Of a stretch of 64,000 bases of DNA, positions 52,787 to 64,000 are shown piece by piece. Both the position numbers and the translations under genes were made by a program. The stretch is from Opitutaceae bacterium (lineage in GTDB: Bacteria; Verrucomicrobiota; Verrucomicrobiia; Opitutales; Opitutaceae), in contig JANQRT010000060.1 of NCBI GenBank assembly GCA_028284385.1, forward strand, positions 310,001 to 374,000, read 5' to 3'. Each line of letters opens with the position of its first letter. Position 1 is the first letter of the stretch. Under the pieces are notes generated by a model that saw only the letters and a list, made by a program, of their open reading frames with translations, did not search any database and was not told the DNA's origin.

Positions 52787-55014
52787 GGGGTGAGATCAGC
52801 CAGTTGTCCTTTTAGGCCTTCAACCGTATTCACTGGCAACTGACACACGAAATTCTCGCAAACAAACGCCGTAGGCTTCCCATCGATGGGTTCTATCCCG
52901 TCAAAGAAGGCTAGTTTTTGCTTGAGATAATCCTGGCTTGCCGCTCCGTCCGCGAAAAGGAGAATTCGATTGGGCAGCGAAGTGGTATTAGCCTCTCTCA
53001 CCAAAGCTTGGGTTTCATTTTTCGAAAGATCTCCTGCGATAACGATTTGTATCGGTTTTTTAACGACATAAGTCATCGCATCTAATAGCGCTGGCAGGCG
53101 TTGGGGCTGTTGTCGTATTGCGGGAAGAAAGTGCTGGGCAGTCTGCTGAGACATCGAAGAAAGAGCGGGGTCGTCCAGGATCTGTCCGAGTCGAGCCAAG
53201 TTCTTGGTGCTAATGGACGAAGCCGTGGGTATCGCTCCGTCGAAATCCTCTTTCATCGGAGCAAACACGATTTCCTCCGATTTCTCGAAATCGAAGTAGG
53301 CACCTTCTTCCGGATCGTAGAATAAGTCGTTCTGTTTTAACTGCAGCCTTTGGGACCATTCGATCCATTTAGGGTTGCCGGTTGCCTCATAGAGGTCCAA
53401 TAGGCCCTGGATTAGATAAGCGTAATCTTCGGCGAATCCGAAAACATCGGATGGGTTCTGGCGAAACAGGCGTATCAGTTTTCCGGAGGCGTTATCGTAT
53501 AGGTTCTCTTTTATAAAATTGGCGGCAGAGATGGCTGCTTGCCGGTAGCGCTCCTCATTGAAAACCATGCTGGCTTTGCTAAGAGCCGAAAGAATCATGC
53601 CATTCCACGAAACGATTATCTTGTCGTCCAAGTGAGGGCGTTTGCGTTTCGAACGTTCTGCAAAAAGAGTTTTCGTGGCTTCGTGTATCCATGATTCAGT
53701 TTGTTCGATTGACGATTCGCTGTTCTTCGCCAGTTCCTCGAGGCTGGCAGCTAGTCGCAACGTGTTGTATCCATGCAGCTCTTCCGTGTGGTACGGACCG
53801 CTTGGAGCGTTTCCTGAAGGGTAAGCTCCAAAGTAACTGGCCAACCGCTTTCCTTTTTCTTCGCCGAACAATGTAGTGAATTCTTCGTGTCTCCAAACAT
53901 AGAATGCGCCTTCGCGTTTCCGATCTGGATTTTCAGGAGCCAGACTCTCCGCATCCTCCGCGCTGTAAAATCCGCCATCGGCATTTTGCATGTCGCGAAG
54001 AACGTAGTCCAGTGTTGTCGTCGCCGCTTCCTTGTATTCGTTTTTTCCCTCTAATTGCCAGGCCTCAATGTAGGAAATGGCAAGAAGAGCTTGATCGTAG
54101 AGCATCTTTTCGAAGTGTGGGAGCCTCCACTCGCCGTCTACTGAATAGCGGTGGAAGCCGCCGCCGACATGATCCCGAATGCCGCCTCTGGCAATGGCGT
54201 CGAGCGTTAGGAAAGCCATTCGTTTCGCTTGATCCCTTTTATCGCTTGGCAGTTCTTTGATGGATACGCATCTGAGGAGAAAAGAAAGGTTCGCAGGACT
54301 TGGAAATTTAGGAGCTAATCCAAAGCCTCCATTGGTTGGGTCGAAATTACTCGAAAAAGATTGTATTGCCTTCTCGTATACGTCGAAGCCGATTTCATCA
54401 CTACCTTCGATATCCCTCTGAGCATTGTCATTGAGCGTCTTCACGATTTCGGCGCTTCGGGAAGTAATGCTTTCGGGTTCAGTCTCCCACATTTTCTGGA
54501 TGCGCTCAAGGATATCCGGAAATGCCGGATTGCTTGTTCCAAAACGACGTTCAGGAGGATAATAGGTGCCACCATAGAAGGGGTTCCGGTCTGAAGTCAG
54601 CCACACGTTCATGGGCCAGCCCCCACTCCCGGTGAGTTGTTGGACGAAATTCATGTACACGCCATCAACGTCCGGACGTTCCTCGCGGTCCACTTTAATG
54701 CATACGTAGTGCTCATTGAGATACGCCGCGATTTCGGGATTCGAGAAAGACTCTCGATTCATTACATGGCACCAGTGGCAAGTCGAGTAGCCAACCGATA
54801 GGAGCACGAGTTTTCCTTCGGACTTGGCTTTGGCAAAAGCCTCATCTCCCCAAGGAAACCAGTCGACTGGATTGTACGCATGTTGCTGCAAGTAGGGTGA
54901 TTGCTCGTCGATGAGTCGATTGGGCGGGTTCATAGTCTCGTCGGTTTTGGCAGCCGAAGATATCGTTATCAAAACGCCTGCTAAAAGTATCGATTGTGGA
55001 AAGGTTGGTCGCAT
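52783..55014 (-). CDS. DUF255/YyaL-type protein with thioredoxin-like domain, exported
   Basis: A 743-residue protein of the spermatogenesis-associated-protein-20/YyaL group. A signal peptide ([19 protein letters not shown]) suggests export. [20 protein letters not shown] and [14 protein letters not shown] (CxxC pair) form the thioredoxin-like domain. The following part is an (alpha/alpha)-barrel like that of glycoside hydrolases and epimerases ([20 protein letters not shown], and [14 protein letters not shown]). The biochemical role of the family is not established. Confidence 0.92.
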   Translation of the reverse strand: MRPTFPQSILLAGVLITISSAAKTDETMNPPNRLIDEQSPYLQQHAYNPVDWFPWGDEAFAKAKSEGKLVLLSVGYSTCHWCHVMNRESFSNPEIAAYLNEHYVCIKVDREERPDVDGVYMNFVQQLTGSGGWPMNVWLTSDRNPFYGGTYYPPERRFGTSNPAFPDILERIQKMWETEPESITSRSAEIVKTLNDNAQRDIEGSDEIGFDVYEKAIQSFSSNFDPTNGGFGLAPKFPSPANLSFLLRCVSIKELPSDKRDQAKRMAFLTLDAIARGGIRDHVGGGFHRYSVDGEWRLPHFEKMLYDQALLAISYIEAWQLEGKNEYKEAATTTLDYVLRDMQNADGGFYSAEDAESLAPENPDRKREGAFYVWRHEEFTTLFGEEKGKRLASYFGAYPSGNAPSGPYHTEELHGYNTLRLAASLEELAKNSESSIEQTESWIHEATKTLFAERSKRKRPHLDDKIIVSWNGMILSALSKASMVFNEERYRQAAISAANFIKENLYDNASGKLIRLFRQNPSDVFGFAEDYAYLIQGLLDLYEATGNPKWIEWSQRLQLKQNDLFYDPEEGAYFDFEKSEEIVFAPMKEDFDGAIPTASSISTKNLARLGQILDDPALSSMSQQTAQHFLPAIRQQPQRLPALLDAMTYVVKKPIQIVIAGDLSKNETQALVREANTTSLPNRILLFADGAASQDYLKQKLAFFDGIEPIDGKPTAFVCENFVCQLPVNTVEGLKGQLADLTP

Positions 55015-55147
55015 CGTTATGCTTAACGGAATCTATTGACATCAATTGCCCAGATTCGTTGCCAGCCTAAACAATCCCTACGAGCCGAGGAAACGTCAGC
55101 CCTTGGTTTACCCGATTCGCGGCGGCGTTTGATTCGGGACGTTTCCG

Positions 55148-56494
<1,347 letters not shown>

Positions 56495-56658
56495 CTATGT
56501 TATCAAACGAGTATTGGAATGATTTGAATTTTGACGCGCCCAGGATATATGGCAACTCGTCACCAAAATCAAACGACATCTTAACATTTATCATGCCTCA
56601 GGGCATTTTCATGTAAGTTTGCAATTTTGCATAAGTCTTTACATTTCAACAGCTAACG

Positions 56659-57336
56659 ATGGCCGCTGGCGATAGCAACGAAAATAATACATTGTCGCCG
56701 GTATTCGCGTGTAGGGCTGTTCTCATGCTGAAGGCTCCCGTTAAGGGCTTTGTTAAGACGCGATTGGCGAAAACGATTGGCGAGGAAAAAGCCTTGGAGC
56801 TTTATCGCTGGATGGGAAGTAAGACTGTGAAAGCGATTCCTAAGGACTGGGAAATCGAAGTAAGATTTATTCCTGCTCACCGCGAAGGCCAAGTTCGGAG
56901 CTGGCTACAGCGAGAAGGGGACTATTTTCCTCAAGGGGAAGGAGATTTGGGTCTGCGCATGAGCGAGGTGTTTAGTAACCGAAAAAGTGCTACATCTACG
57001 TGTTATCTTTTTCTTGGTGGAGATTGTCCTGCCATTACCACCGAATTGCTTACGATGGCCTCCCGATGCCTAAACGATAACGACATTGTTGTGGGTCCGG
57101 CGACTGATGGAGGCTACTACCTGATTGGCATGAAAAGGCCTCGGCCTGAACTCTTCCAAAACATCCCATGGGGAGAGGGCGACGTTTTGCAAAGAACCTT
57201 GGAAAAAGCTGAAAATCAAAGACTTTCGGTAGCTATGCTTCCTGAACTTTGCGACGTGGACGATTGGGAGTCGCTTCTCTCGCAAAAGAGGTTTTTTTGT
57301 CAGGATCTTTGGCAGGAACTAGCCTTAGATTCGTAG
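56659..57336 (+). CDS. GT-A-fold transferase of the DUF2064/TIGR04282 type
   Basis: A 225-residue protein. MLKAPVKGFVKTRLAKTIGE is the nucleotide-sugar binding N terminus, LFLGGDCPAITTELL holds the aspartate-containing metal site, and VVGPATDGGYYLIGMKRP completes the family pattern. The group is related to nucleotidyl- and glycosyltransferases such as CofC and MobA, and its substrate is generally unknown. It converges with the pyruvate kinase gene. Confidence 0.85.
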   Translation: MAAGDSNENNTLSPVFACRAVLMLKAPVKGFVKTRLAKTIGEEKALELYRWMGSKTVKAIPKDWEIEVRFIPAHREGQVRSWLQREGDYFPQGEGDLGLRMSEVFSNRKSATSTCYLFLGGDCPAITTELLTMASRCLNDNDIVVGPATDGGYYLIGMKRPRPELFQNIPWGEGDVLQRTLEKAENQRLSVAMLPELCDVDDWESLLSQKRFFCQDLWQELALDS

Positions 57337-57355
57337 TCGAAAATTGAGTACAAGA

Positions 57356-58804
57356 TTAATCTACCGTACGAAGCTGTACGCTATCGATTACGCGGTCGCT
57401 TGCTAGAATATCGGATACCACGACCACCTTGTCACCAGTCTTTAAATAGCCTCGCTGCTTTAGGTGGTCCATCGCTCTTCCAACCGTTGCCTCAGGTTCA
57501 GTGCAGAAAATCATCTGAAAAGGCGTCACACCATGATGGATACGGAGCTGTTTTACCGTTTCTGGAGAATTGGAAAAAGCGAAAATAGGCGATGTTCTCG
57601 GACGTAACGCGGAAACGCCGCGAGCCATGGATCCGCTGCGGGTGAAACAGATGATGGCGATCGCATTCAATTCGTTCGACATGACGACTGCGGAATGCTG
57701 AATCCTGGCCTTGTCCGTGGTCAGAGCCAAGTTAGCCGCGAAGCCGGCCTTCTGGCCGTGCAGGTCGATATTTCTAGCTATCTTATTAAGCGTATCCACA
57801 CATTGGATTGGGTAAGAGCCGATGGTGGTTTCTCCGGACAGCATCACGCAGTCTGCCTCTTCCAAGACCGCATTGGCAACGTCTGAGACTTCCGCTCGCG
57901 TAGGCATGGGGTTGTGGATCATGGACTCCAGCATATGAGTCGCGATGATGACCGGCTTCCCCAAGGTGATGCAGGCCTTGACCGCCTTGCGTTGAATGAT
58001 GGGCAGTTGCTCGAAGGGGCATTCAATACCAAGATCGCCCCGAGCTACCATCAGGCCGTCGCATAGCTGAATGATTTCGTAGAGGTTTGAAATGGCTTCC
58101 TGATCCTCGATCTTAGCGGTTATTCCGGCTCCGGGCGCGCCATTCTCGTCCAAATATTTGCGGAGTATTCTGAGATCTTCGCTTTCTCTCACGAACGACA
58201 ACGCGAAAATATCGATGCCTTCTTCAATGCCGACTTGAGTGTCCCTTTTGTCTTTGTCCGTCAATGACGGTAGGTTTACTTTCACTCCAGGCAAGTTGAT
58301 GTGCCTTCTGCTCGCCAGATCGCCTGGAATGATAACCTTGCAGCGAATGCGGGCGTTATTCTTTTCCAGAACTTCCAATCGTATCAGGCCATTGTCGACC
58401 AACACTACGCTTCCGACCTCCACGTCGTTTACCAAATTTGCGTAGTTGACATCTACTGACCGAACTTCTTCTCCGCTATCTCCCTGCCCGGCTGGCTTTA
58501 TAGTGAAGTCGAAAATCTCTCCTGGCTGCAACTGAATGGGAGCCTCCACGTCTCCGGTGCGAATTTCCGGTCCCTTGACGTCCATCATGATAGCGATCTG
58601 ACGCCCGATGCGATCGCCAATACTTCGTATACGTCGCACTACGGTTCGAACGTATTCATGATCTGCATGCGCCATATTGATGCGACAGATGTCGACGAAA
58701 AATTCGGACATCAATCGCTCTAGGATTTCTTCGCTATCGGTAGCAGGACCGATGGTGAAGATGATTTTCGTCCGACGCGGACGGCGGTGCTGGTCTAGTT
58801 CCAT
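57356..58804 (-). CDS. pyk: Pyruvate kinase
   Basis: The last step of glycolysis, phosphoenolpyruvate plus ADP to pyruvate plus ATP. I start at the ATG at 58804 (MELDQHRRPRRTKIIFTIGP), giving 482 residues; the longer frame would need a TTG at 58846. MMDVKGPEIRTGD, the ITAKIEDQEA Lys-Glu metal region, VARGDLGIECP, ATHMLESMIHNPMPTRAEVS and the C-terminal ICFTRSGSMARGVSALRP regulatory domain are all present. It appears monocistronic. Confidence 0.95.
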   Translation of the reverse strand: MELDQHRRPRRTKIIFTIGPATDSEEILERLMSEFFVDICRINMAHADHEYVRTVVRRIRSIGDRIGRQIAIMMDVKGPEIRTGDVEAPIQLQPGEIFDFTIKPAGQGDSGEEVRSVDVNYANLVNDVEVGSVVLVDNGLIRLEVLEKNNARIRCKVIIPGDLASRRHINLPGVKVNLPSLTDKDKRDTQVGIEEGIDIFALSFVRESEDLRILRKYLDENGAPGAGITAKIEDQEAISNLYEIIQLCDGLMVARGDLGIECPFEQLPIIQRKAVKACITLGKPVIIATHMLESMIHNPMPTRAEVSDVANAVLEEADCVMLSGETTIGSYPIQCVDTLNKIARNIDLHGQKAGFAANLALTTDKARIQHSAVVMSNELNAIAIICFTRSGSMARGVSALRPRTSPIFAFSNSPETVKQLRIHHGVTPFQMIFCTEPEATVGRAMDHLKQRGYLKTGDKVVVVSDILASDRVIDSVQLRTVD

Positions 58805-58896
58805 GGATCGAGGAGGGATGCGTGACTCAAAAGCATTGCCCAGCAAAAAGCAAGAGGTCCTGCGCGGCTGCCGTGAATCCAGATTTCTGGCACTAT

Positions 58897-59685
58897 CTAC
58901 ACGTTCTGCAACGATGAACCGCCGCCAGCCATAATCGTATCGATACGATAAGGAGAAGACTCCTTCAGGTCCGAGAAGGCGTTGTGAACAGCGTCAGAAC
59001 TGTTACAATCGCGACTCAGATGGGCTAGGAAAACCTGACTCCACTGCGGTTTGGAAATGGAATTAAGAAGATCGTTTGCGGCTTGGTTCGAAAGGTGTCC
59101 ATGGCGACCGCTTATCCGCTGTTTGACTGACCAAGGTCGTTTCGTGTCGTTTTGCAGCAGTTCTAGATCGTGATTCGCTTCCACTACCAGCAAGTCTACT
59201 GCTCGGATCCGCTCCATCACATGTCTCGGGGCGAACCCAAGGTCGGTAAGCCAGGCTACGCTGCGGATAGGCGAAAATAGGTCGTCTCGACCACTAGTAA
59301 AGGTAAAGCCAACCGGATCGTGAGCATCGTGGGGCAGCGAAAAGCTCTCTACAGTAAGGTCTCGAAACTGGAAGGTGGAGCCCGTGGTAAAGAGCTTCCA
59401 ATTGGGGCGATGTTTCAATTTTGGCTGTAATGCCTTCGCAGTAAGAGGGTTAGCGTAGATATGAGGATTGAATCGCTTGCAGAAGGTGGAAATTCCGGCG
59501 GTATGATCGCCGTGCTCGTGAGTCACGAAAATAGCGTCGATCTCCTCTGGTCTCACGCCTCGTTCCTCCAGCATCTCACAGAGCCGTTTACAGCTAAAGC
59601 CAGCGTCAATCAGGGCCTTGCAGTTCTCCGTCACGACCAGGGCGCTGTTGCCTGAGCTACTCGTTCCGAGAATAGAAAACTGCAT
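58897..59685 (-). CDS. MBL-fold metallo-hydrolase (YycJ/WalJ-like)
   Basis: A 262-residue metallo-beta-lactamase-fold protein from the ATG at 59685 (MQFSILGTSSSGNSALVVTE). The metal motif is FVTHEHGDHTAG, followed by VESFSLPHDAHDPVGFTF and VVEANHDLELL with the later ligands, and a final HLSRDCNSSDAV. The SSSGN start and ISGRHGHLSNQAA segment match the YycJ group, proposed to be DNA-acting exonucleases in Firmicutes. The substrate here is not known. Confidence 0.9.
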   Translation of the reverse strand: MQFSILGTSSSGNSALVVTENCKALIDAGFSCKRLCEMLEERGVRPEEIDAIFVTHEHGDHTAGISTFCKRFNPHIYANPLTAKALQPKLKHRPNWKLFTTGSTFQFRDLTVESFSLPHDAHDPVGFTFTSGRDDLFSPIRSVAWLTDLGFAPRHVMERIRAVDLLVVEANHDLELLQNDTKRPWSVKQRISGRHGHLSNQAANDLLNSISKPQWSQVFLAHLSRDCNSSDAVHNAFSDLKESSPYRIDTIMAGGGSSLQNV

Positions 59686-59742
59686 GGTCATCGATGTTAA
59701 AAACAAGCGCCGTCTCCAGATCGCCCGCAAGGAGATTCATTA

Positions 59743-59943
59743 TTAAATGAGTGTTTGACGAAATGTTTGAGAACCCCAGCTGGCGTTCGATTGGCTTGCC
59801 TTTTTCTCCGAGCCCTCTCTAGTGGCTGGTTGCTGAAATCGGAGCCTTTCATTGGACGTTTGACCGTTGAACGTGCGAGCGATTTCGTTCGCTAGACGGG
59901 AAGGATCGATTATAGTATCCTCGTCCGCTAAGCGGGGCTTCAC
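59743..59943 (-). CDS. Possible small protein with GTG start
   Basis: A 66-codon frame that fills the gap between the MBL gene and folE2 on the minus strand. The product is hydrophilic and looks helical ([20 protein letters not shown]), with a Gln/Ser-rich C terminus. The composition is protein-like, but there is no recognised family and the GTG start is only six bases from the folE2 start on the other strand. Confidence 0.35.
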   Translation of the reverse strand: MKPRLADEDTIIDPSRLANEIARTFNGQTSNERLRFQQPATREGSEKKASQSNASWGSQTFRQTLI

Positions 59944-59948
59944 ACATC

Positions 59949-60932
59949 ATGTCTACGAAAAACAAGTCGAAAATGTATCTACATAAAGCCGGTAAAGGAG
60001 AAGCGGCTCCGATTACCCGGTCTTACGATGCGGAATTTCTGCCTTCCGACGAGTATCGGGAGACGATGCCAGACGTTATGGAAGCGAGTGACTCCCTTCA
60101 AGGTTCGTCGGTGCCTATCCAGCAGGTGGGGGTTTCCAATTTTCGATTGCCTCTCAAGTTTCGCAAGGCCTCGGGAGAGATCATTACCCTGGAGGCCAGT
60201 GTAGTAGGAACCGTTTCCCTCGACGCTAATTTAAAAGGCATCAACATGTCGCGGATCATCCGGTCGTTTTACGATCTGAAGGATGAGGTTTTTACTCCTG
60301 ACACGCTGAAAACGGTCCTCGACTCCTTTCGCGACAACGTTGAGAGCTTCGACGCTCGGATTCGCCTCAATTTCAACTATCCGATTATGCAGACGAGCCT
60401 ACGTAGTGGACTCGAGGGCTATCAGTATTATCGGGCTTCGATTGAGGGGAAGCTTTTGAAATCCGGCGTTTTCGAGAAATACGTTCATTTCGACTACGTT
60501 TACTCATCATCCTGTCCTTGCTCAGCTGAACTGGCTGAACACGCTCGCGACACTCGGAACGCTTACTCGATACCCCATTCGCAACGCAGCAAAGCTCGGG
60601 TCTCGGTTAAGTTGGCTTCCGATTCCAGTCTAGCTATCGAAGATCTGCAACTCCACTGCTTGAACGCGTTGAAAACCGAGACTCAGGTGATGGTGAAGCG
60701 CGAAGACGAGCAGGCTTTTGCCGAGCTTAACGGCGTATACATCAAATTCGTGGAGGATGCGGCGCGCCTCATCTATAAAGAACTGGACGGAGACGATCGC
60801 ATTGTCGACTTCCAGGTAGCCTGTTCTCATTTGGAGTCTCTTCATTCCCACGACGCGGTTTCCGTAATCTGCAAAGGGGTCCCCGGCGGCTTTAGGGCGG
60901 ACTTCATGGATTTCGACGATCTGATTTGCTGA
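59949..60932 (+). CDS. folE2: GTP cyclohydrolase IB (FolE2/MptA family)
   Basis: FolE2 converts GTP to 7,8-dihydroneopterin triphosphate, the first step of folate and related pterin or queuosine synthesis. The 327-residue chain shows [32 protein letters not shown] and the active-site [16 protein letters not shown] with its metal-binding Cys, followed by [11 protein letters not shown] and [13 protein letters not shown]. This type can use metals other than zinc, unlike FolE. It is probably transcribed alone; nadA follows after 106 bases. Confidence 0.93.
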   Translation: MSTKNKSKMYLHKAGKGEAAPITRSYDAEFLPSDEYRETMPDVMEASDSLQGSSVPIQQVGVSNFRLPLKFRKASGEIITLEASVVGTVSLDANLKGINMSRIIRSFYDLKDEVFTPDTLKTVLDSFRDNVESFDARIRLNFNYPIMQTSLRSGLEGYQYYRASIEGKLLKSGVFEKYVHFDYVYSSSCPCSAELAEHARDTRNAYSIPHSQRSKARVSVKLASDSSLAIEDLQLHCLNALKTETQVMVKREDEQAFAELNGVYIKFVEDAARLIYKELDGDDRIVDFQVACSHLESLHSHDAVSVICKGVPGGFRADFMDFDDLIC

Positions 60933-61020
60933 AATAACGCTTTTCGTCACCTTTGCTGGAAACTCGTAACTTCACTGCTTTGTCTTTGCTTATATTTGCG
61001 CATACGCTACACACAGGCGG

Positions 61021-61027
61021 AAAGGAG
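61021..61027 (+). promoter_or_regulatory. nadA: Strong ribosome-binding site of nadA
   Basis: AAAGGAGG lies 11 bases before the nadA ATG at 61039. It is one of the few strong Shine-Dalgarno sequences in the window and fixes the nadA start. Confidence 0.7.
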
Positions 61028-61038
61028 GGCACTGTAAT

Positions 61039-62124
61039 ATGGCCATCGCGACAGAAATATCACCCTTTTCTCAACAGGAAATCGAGAATGAGGCGGAGCG
61101 TCTCCTAAATCGATTGATGCATATCGAGTGCGACTCGCGGCGTTCTTGGAATATTGATACTTGCCGCGAAATTGCTCCGCTGACACTGGAAATCAATCAG
61201 CTCAAAGCTGAGAAGGATGCTGTCATCCTTGCTCATTCGTATGTAGAGCCCGAGATTGTCTATGGCGTGGCCGATTTCTCCGGCGATTCCTACATGCTCA
61301 GCATGAAAGCCAAGCAGGCCAATGCGAAGCGCATCGTTTTCTCCGGCGTCGTGTTCATGGCGGAAACGGCCAAAATTCTATCTCCCGAAGCGGAAGTAGT
61401 CGTCCCGGATCGCAATTCGGGTTGTTCGTTGGCCGACTCGCTCACGGGTTCCGATCTCCGCAAGATGAAGTCCATGTATCCAGATGCGGCTGTCGTCTGC
61501 TACATTAATAGCACTGCTGAAGTGAAGGCAGAGTGCGATGTCTGCGTAACGTCGAGCAATGTCTATAAAATCGTAGCGTCTCTGCCGCAGAAGCGAATTC
61601 TTTTCGTTCCCGATCGATTGATGGCCGAGAACATTCGCATCGAGATGAAAAAGCTGGGCATAGAAAAGGAGATCATTTCTTCCGATGGCACTTGCATCGT
61701 GCACGATCAGTTCGATCCGAATCTTATTTCGGAAGCTCGGGAAAACTTTCCTGGATTGAAAGTAGTATCGCATCCCGAATGCACGTTGAATATTACAGGA
61801 AAGAGCGATTATGTCGGTAGCACTGGAGGGATGATGCAGTATGTGAAAAACACTGACGCTCCCTATTTCATGATGCTAACCGAATGCGGACTAGTTGAGC
61901 GTATTGAAGTGGAAAGTCCGGAAAAACGTTTCATTTCCGGATGCAAGCTCTGTCCTTTCATGAAAATGAATTCTCTCGAAAAGATAAGGGATGTATTGGT
62001 CGATCCACGACAAGAACAGATTGTCGAACTGGAAGAGGATTTGCGCTTGAGAGCTTTAAGATCGATTGATCGCATGTTCGAGATTGCCGAAGGCGAGCCA
62101 CATCAGCCAAACAAAGGCTGCTGA
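61039..62124 (+). CDS. nadA: Quinolinate synthase A
   Basis: NadA condenses iminoaspartate from NadB with dihydroxyacetone phosphate to quinolinate, using a 4Fe-4S cluster. VILAHSYVEPEIVYGVADFS, RNSGCSLADS (first cluster Cys), HPECTLNITGKSDYVGST (second) and SGCKLCPFMKMNSLEKI (third) are in place. The 361-residue length is that of the longer bacterial form. nadB follows after 74 bases in the same direction, so they probably form an operon. Confidence 0.96.
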   Translation: MAIATEISPFSQQEIENEAERLLNRLMHIECDSRRSWNIDTCREIAPLTLEINQLKAEKDAVILAHSYVEPEIVYGVADFSGDSYMLSMKAKQANAKRIVFSGVVFMAETAKILSPEAEVVVPDRNSGCSLADSLTGSDLRKMKSMYPDAAVVCYINSTAEVKAECDVCVTSSNVYKIVASLPQKRILFVPDRLMAENIRIEMKKLGIEKEIISSDGTCIVHDQFDPNLISEARENFPGLKVVSHPECTLNITGKSDYVGSTGGMMQYVKNTDAPYFMMLTECGLVERIEVESPEKRFISGCKLCPFMKMNSLEKIRDVLVDPRQEQIVELEEDLRLRALRSIDRMFEIAEGEPHQPNKGC

Positions 62125-62198
62125 ACGGGAGTTTAAAGGGAAGCGATACCACCATTTTTAACTTCTTAAATCCTGTTTCAGCCTTTTTACTCTAATCT

Positions 62199-63803
62199 TT
62201 GGAAACGATCAGAACAGATTGTCTGGTTATCGGAGCTGGTCTAGCTGGTTGCGCGTACGCTCACTACGCTAGCAAGCTGGGCTTGTCGGTCGTCCTCATT
62301 TGTTCGGACGAATTATCTTCTGGAGCCAACAGCCAATGGGCTCAAGGAGGCATCATTTTCGATACGTCGTACCATCCCGAACAGCTCAAAAAGGATATCA
62401 TTGAAGCATCGGATTTCACTTCCAACGAGACGGCTGTAGACTCCTTGGTTCAGCATGGCCAGGATGCGGTTCAGGCTTTGTTGCTCGACGAACTCGATGT
62501 GCCTTTCGATCGCGATCCTGGTGGCGAGCTCAAATACACTCGCGAAGGAGGGCACTCGAACAATCGCATCATCTTTTCCAAAGACGTGACGGGTCGAGCG
62601 ATTCTCTCGAATCTGCATGAGCATGTCCTTTCCTTGCCTAACGTCGCCGTGCAAACCGGAATGGTGGCCGTGGACTTGCTCACCCTGTCGCACAATTCGG
62701 TTAATCCCAAGGACAAGTACGAGCCGATCACGTGTATCGGTACTTATGCCTTGGATACGAATTCAGGCGAGATAAAAGCCATTATCGCTAAGAAGACGAT
62801 TTTGGCAACGGGAGGGCTGGGGCAGATCTTTCAAAACACGACCAATCAGCTGGGCGTAGTGGGCCATGGCGTATCGATGGCCCATCGTGTGGGAGCTCGC
62901 GTCATTGATCTCGAGTATATCCAATTTCATCCTACGGTCTTTCTAAAAAAGAATTGCCCATTGTTCCTGGTTTCCGAGGCAGTCCGAGGCGAGGGCGGAG
63001 TCCTTGTTAACGCCGCTGGACAGGAATTTATGGATACGCAACATCCAATGAAATCGCTGGCTCCGCGTGACATTGTCGCTCGAGCGATCCATCGAGAGCT
63101 CATATCAAGTGGGGATAATTGCGTATACCTAGATATTTCTTCGCGATCGCCTGATTTCATCAAGGATCGTTTCCCTTCGATCTACCAGCGATGTCTAGAA
63201 TGTGGAGTCGACATATCCAAGGAGCCAATACCTGTTGCTCCTGCTGCTCACTACAGTTGTGGCGGCGTCTATACCGATATAAATGGAAGAAGCTCCATCT
63301 CCAATTTGAATGCGATTGGAGAAACGGCCTGCACCGGATTGCATGGAGCCAATAGACTGGCCTCCACCTCCCTGTTGGAATGTCTGGTGTCGGCTAAGCT
63401 GACTGCCGAAGCCGACTCCTTGGATGTCGCCAGTCAGGCGTTTCATCTGCCCGAGGTAAGAGAGTGGCGTAGTCCTGACGAAAGCCCGGACGAAGTTTTG
63501 ATTCGGCAGGACATGAAGCTCATCAAGAGTACGATGTGGAACTACGTTGGCCTCATTCGATCCTCGAAACGTCTCCATCGGGCGCGACGAATTCTAATGG
63601 AGCTGGACGATGAGATATCCGAATTCTATGCGGGAAACCATCTGACCAGTTCGCTCCTGAATCTGCGGAATGCTGTCAAGACGGCCTTGCTCGTCGTCTA
63701 TGCCGCTAGTTTGAATCCGACCAGCAAGGGATGTCATTATGTGGCATTCGAGGATGAGGAGATCGATATGCCCGAACCGGAATCGGAAGAGCTGCTCAAG
63801 TAG
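62199..63803 (+). CDS. nadB: L-aspartate oxidase
   Basis: NadB oxidises L-aspartate to iminoaspartate with FAD, feeding NadA. The 534-residue chain starts with TTG at 62199 and goes directly into the FAD motif VIGAGLAGCAYAHYASKLGL. SGANSQWAQGGI, AFRALLRTGRGH-type region EGGHSNNRIIFSKDVTGRAI, VAPAAHYSCGGV and GLHGANRLASTSLLECLVSA are family signatures. Mostly full length and intact. The start codon is unusual but no ATG exists between it and the FAD motif. Confidence 0.95.
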   Translation: METIRTDCLVIGAGLAGCAYAHYASKLGLSVVLICSDELSSGANSQWAQGGIIFDTSYHPEQLKKDIIEASDFTSNETAVDSLVQHGQDAVQALLLDELDVPFDRDPGGELKYTREGGHSNNRIIFSKDVTGRAILSNLHEHVLSLPNVAVQTGMVAVDLLTLSHNSVNPKDKYEPITCIGTYALDTNSGEIKAIIAKKTILATGGLGQIFQNTTNQLGVVGHGVSMAHRVGARVIDLEYIQFHPTVFLKKNCPLFLVSEAVRGEGGVLVNAAGQEFMDTQHPMKSLAPRDIVARAIHRELISSGDNCVYLDISSRSPDFIKDRFPSIYQRCLECGVDISKEPIPVAPAAHYSCGGVYTDINGRSSISNLNAIGETACTGLHGANRLASTSLLECLVSAKLTAEADSLDVASQAFHLPEVREWRSPDESPDEVLIRQDMKLIKSTMWNYVGLIRSSKRLHRARRILMELDDEISEFYAGNHLTSSLLNLRNAVKTALLVVYAASLNPTSKGCHYVAFEDEEIDMPEPESEELLK

Positions 63804-63922
63804 GTTCGAGCGAAGCTAAGTTTTCCATTACCAGTCAGAGAATGCGCTTCTTTTTTCTCGAATGCATTTTATCGGAACGTAATGTGCTAATGGTTAAGTA
63901 TTAGCGTGAGATAGGAAACGAG

Positions 63923-64000
63923 ATGGCCGAGAAAAAACAATTGAGGATAGGCATGATTGGAGCTGGAGGCATTGCATCGGCAATGCACCTGCCTGGCTGG
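63923..64000 (+). CDS. Gfo/Idh/MocA family oxidoreductase, 3'-truncated by the window edge
   Basis: Only 26 codons are visible. The translation MAEKKQLRIGMIGAGGIASA followed by MHLPGW is the typical Rossmann N terminus of Gfo/Idh/MocA NAD(P)-dependent sugar dehydrogenases (GxGGIA and the H-P of the second helix). A loose AGGAAACGAG ribosome-binding site precedes the ATG. The rest lies outside the window. Confidence 0.8.
   Translation, partial: MAEKKQLRIGMIGAGGIASAMHLPGW

Overview
The window looks like a chromosomal segment of a Gram-negative member of the Verrucomicrobiota, most likely near Opitutales/Puniceicoccales. This rests on several signs: a chlamydia-type ribonucleotide reductase (long R1 with N-terminal ATP-cones, R2 without the radical tyrosine), a GldA/F/G-DUF4340 module, an NfeD-FloA operon, and a giant BspA-type LRR protein ending in an Ig-like/'LQYKTDLSSDTW' tail of the kind common in this phylum. 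The placement is inference; no rRNA or tRNA gene was seen.

Layout. The left part (about 1-28.6 kb) is accessory and loosely packed. It holds an amidohydrolase, an RND efflux pair, a papain-like/alpha-beta-hydrolase fusion with a secreted partner, and an AT-rich pair made of an L/F-transferase (Aat) homologue and a membrane-anchored GAMT-like methyltransferase. It continues with an exported PLP enzyme beside an exported RidA protein, a decayed RND permease fragment, the LRR protein, a lipoprotein MsrA, a secreted beta-helix protein, and a three-gene module of two small membrane proteins and a 1024-residue HExxH protein. The gaps here carry a roughly 200-bp dispersed repeat (three clear copies plus fragments) and a short motif related to TTGAACATTGACCCCTTT, seen about eight times on the left and not on the right.

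The right part (28.7-64 kb) is dense and mostly housekeeping. It contains nrdB-nrdA behind two NrdR-like boxes; an AsmA-like protein; the Gld-like ABC module; birA and nadC; an aldose-epimerase-like protein; the NfeD-NfeD-FloA operon; a sugar ABC transporter without its ATPase; a DUF255/thioredoxin-like protein; gdhA; a GT-A-type transferase; pyruvate kinase; an MBL hydrolase; folE2; nadA and nadB. The start of a Gfo/Idh/MocA oxidoreductase is cut by the right edge.

How genes work together. NadB, NadA and NadC make NAD de novo, with nadC 17 kb from the other two. NrdA/NrdB supply deoxynucleotides under likely NrdR control. The RND adaptor and permease form an efflux pump that would need an outer-membrane factor from elsewhere. 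The best candidates for undescribed biology are the Aat-like/GAMT-like pair, the three-gene HExxH module and the papain/hydrolase fusion with its secreted neighbour.
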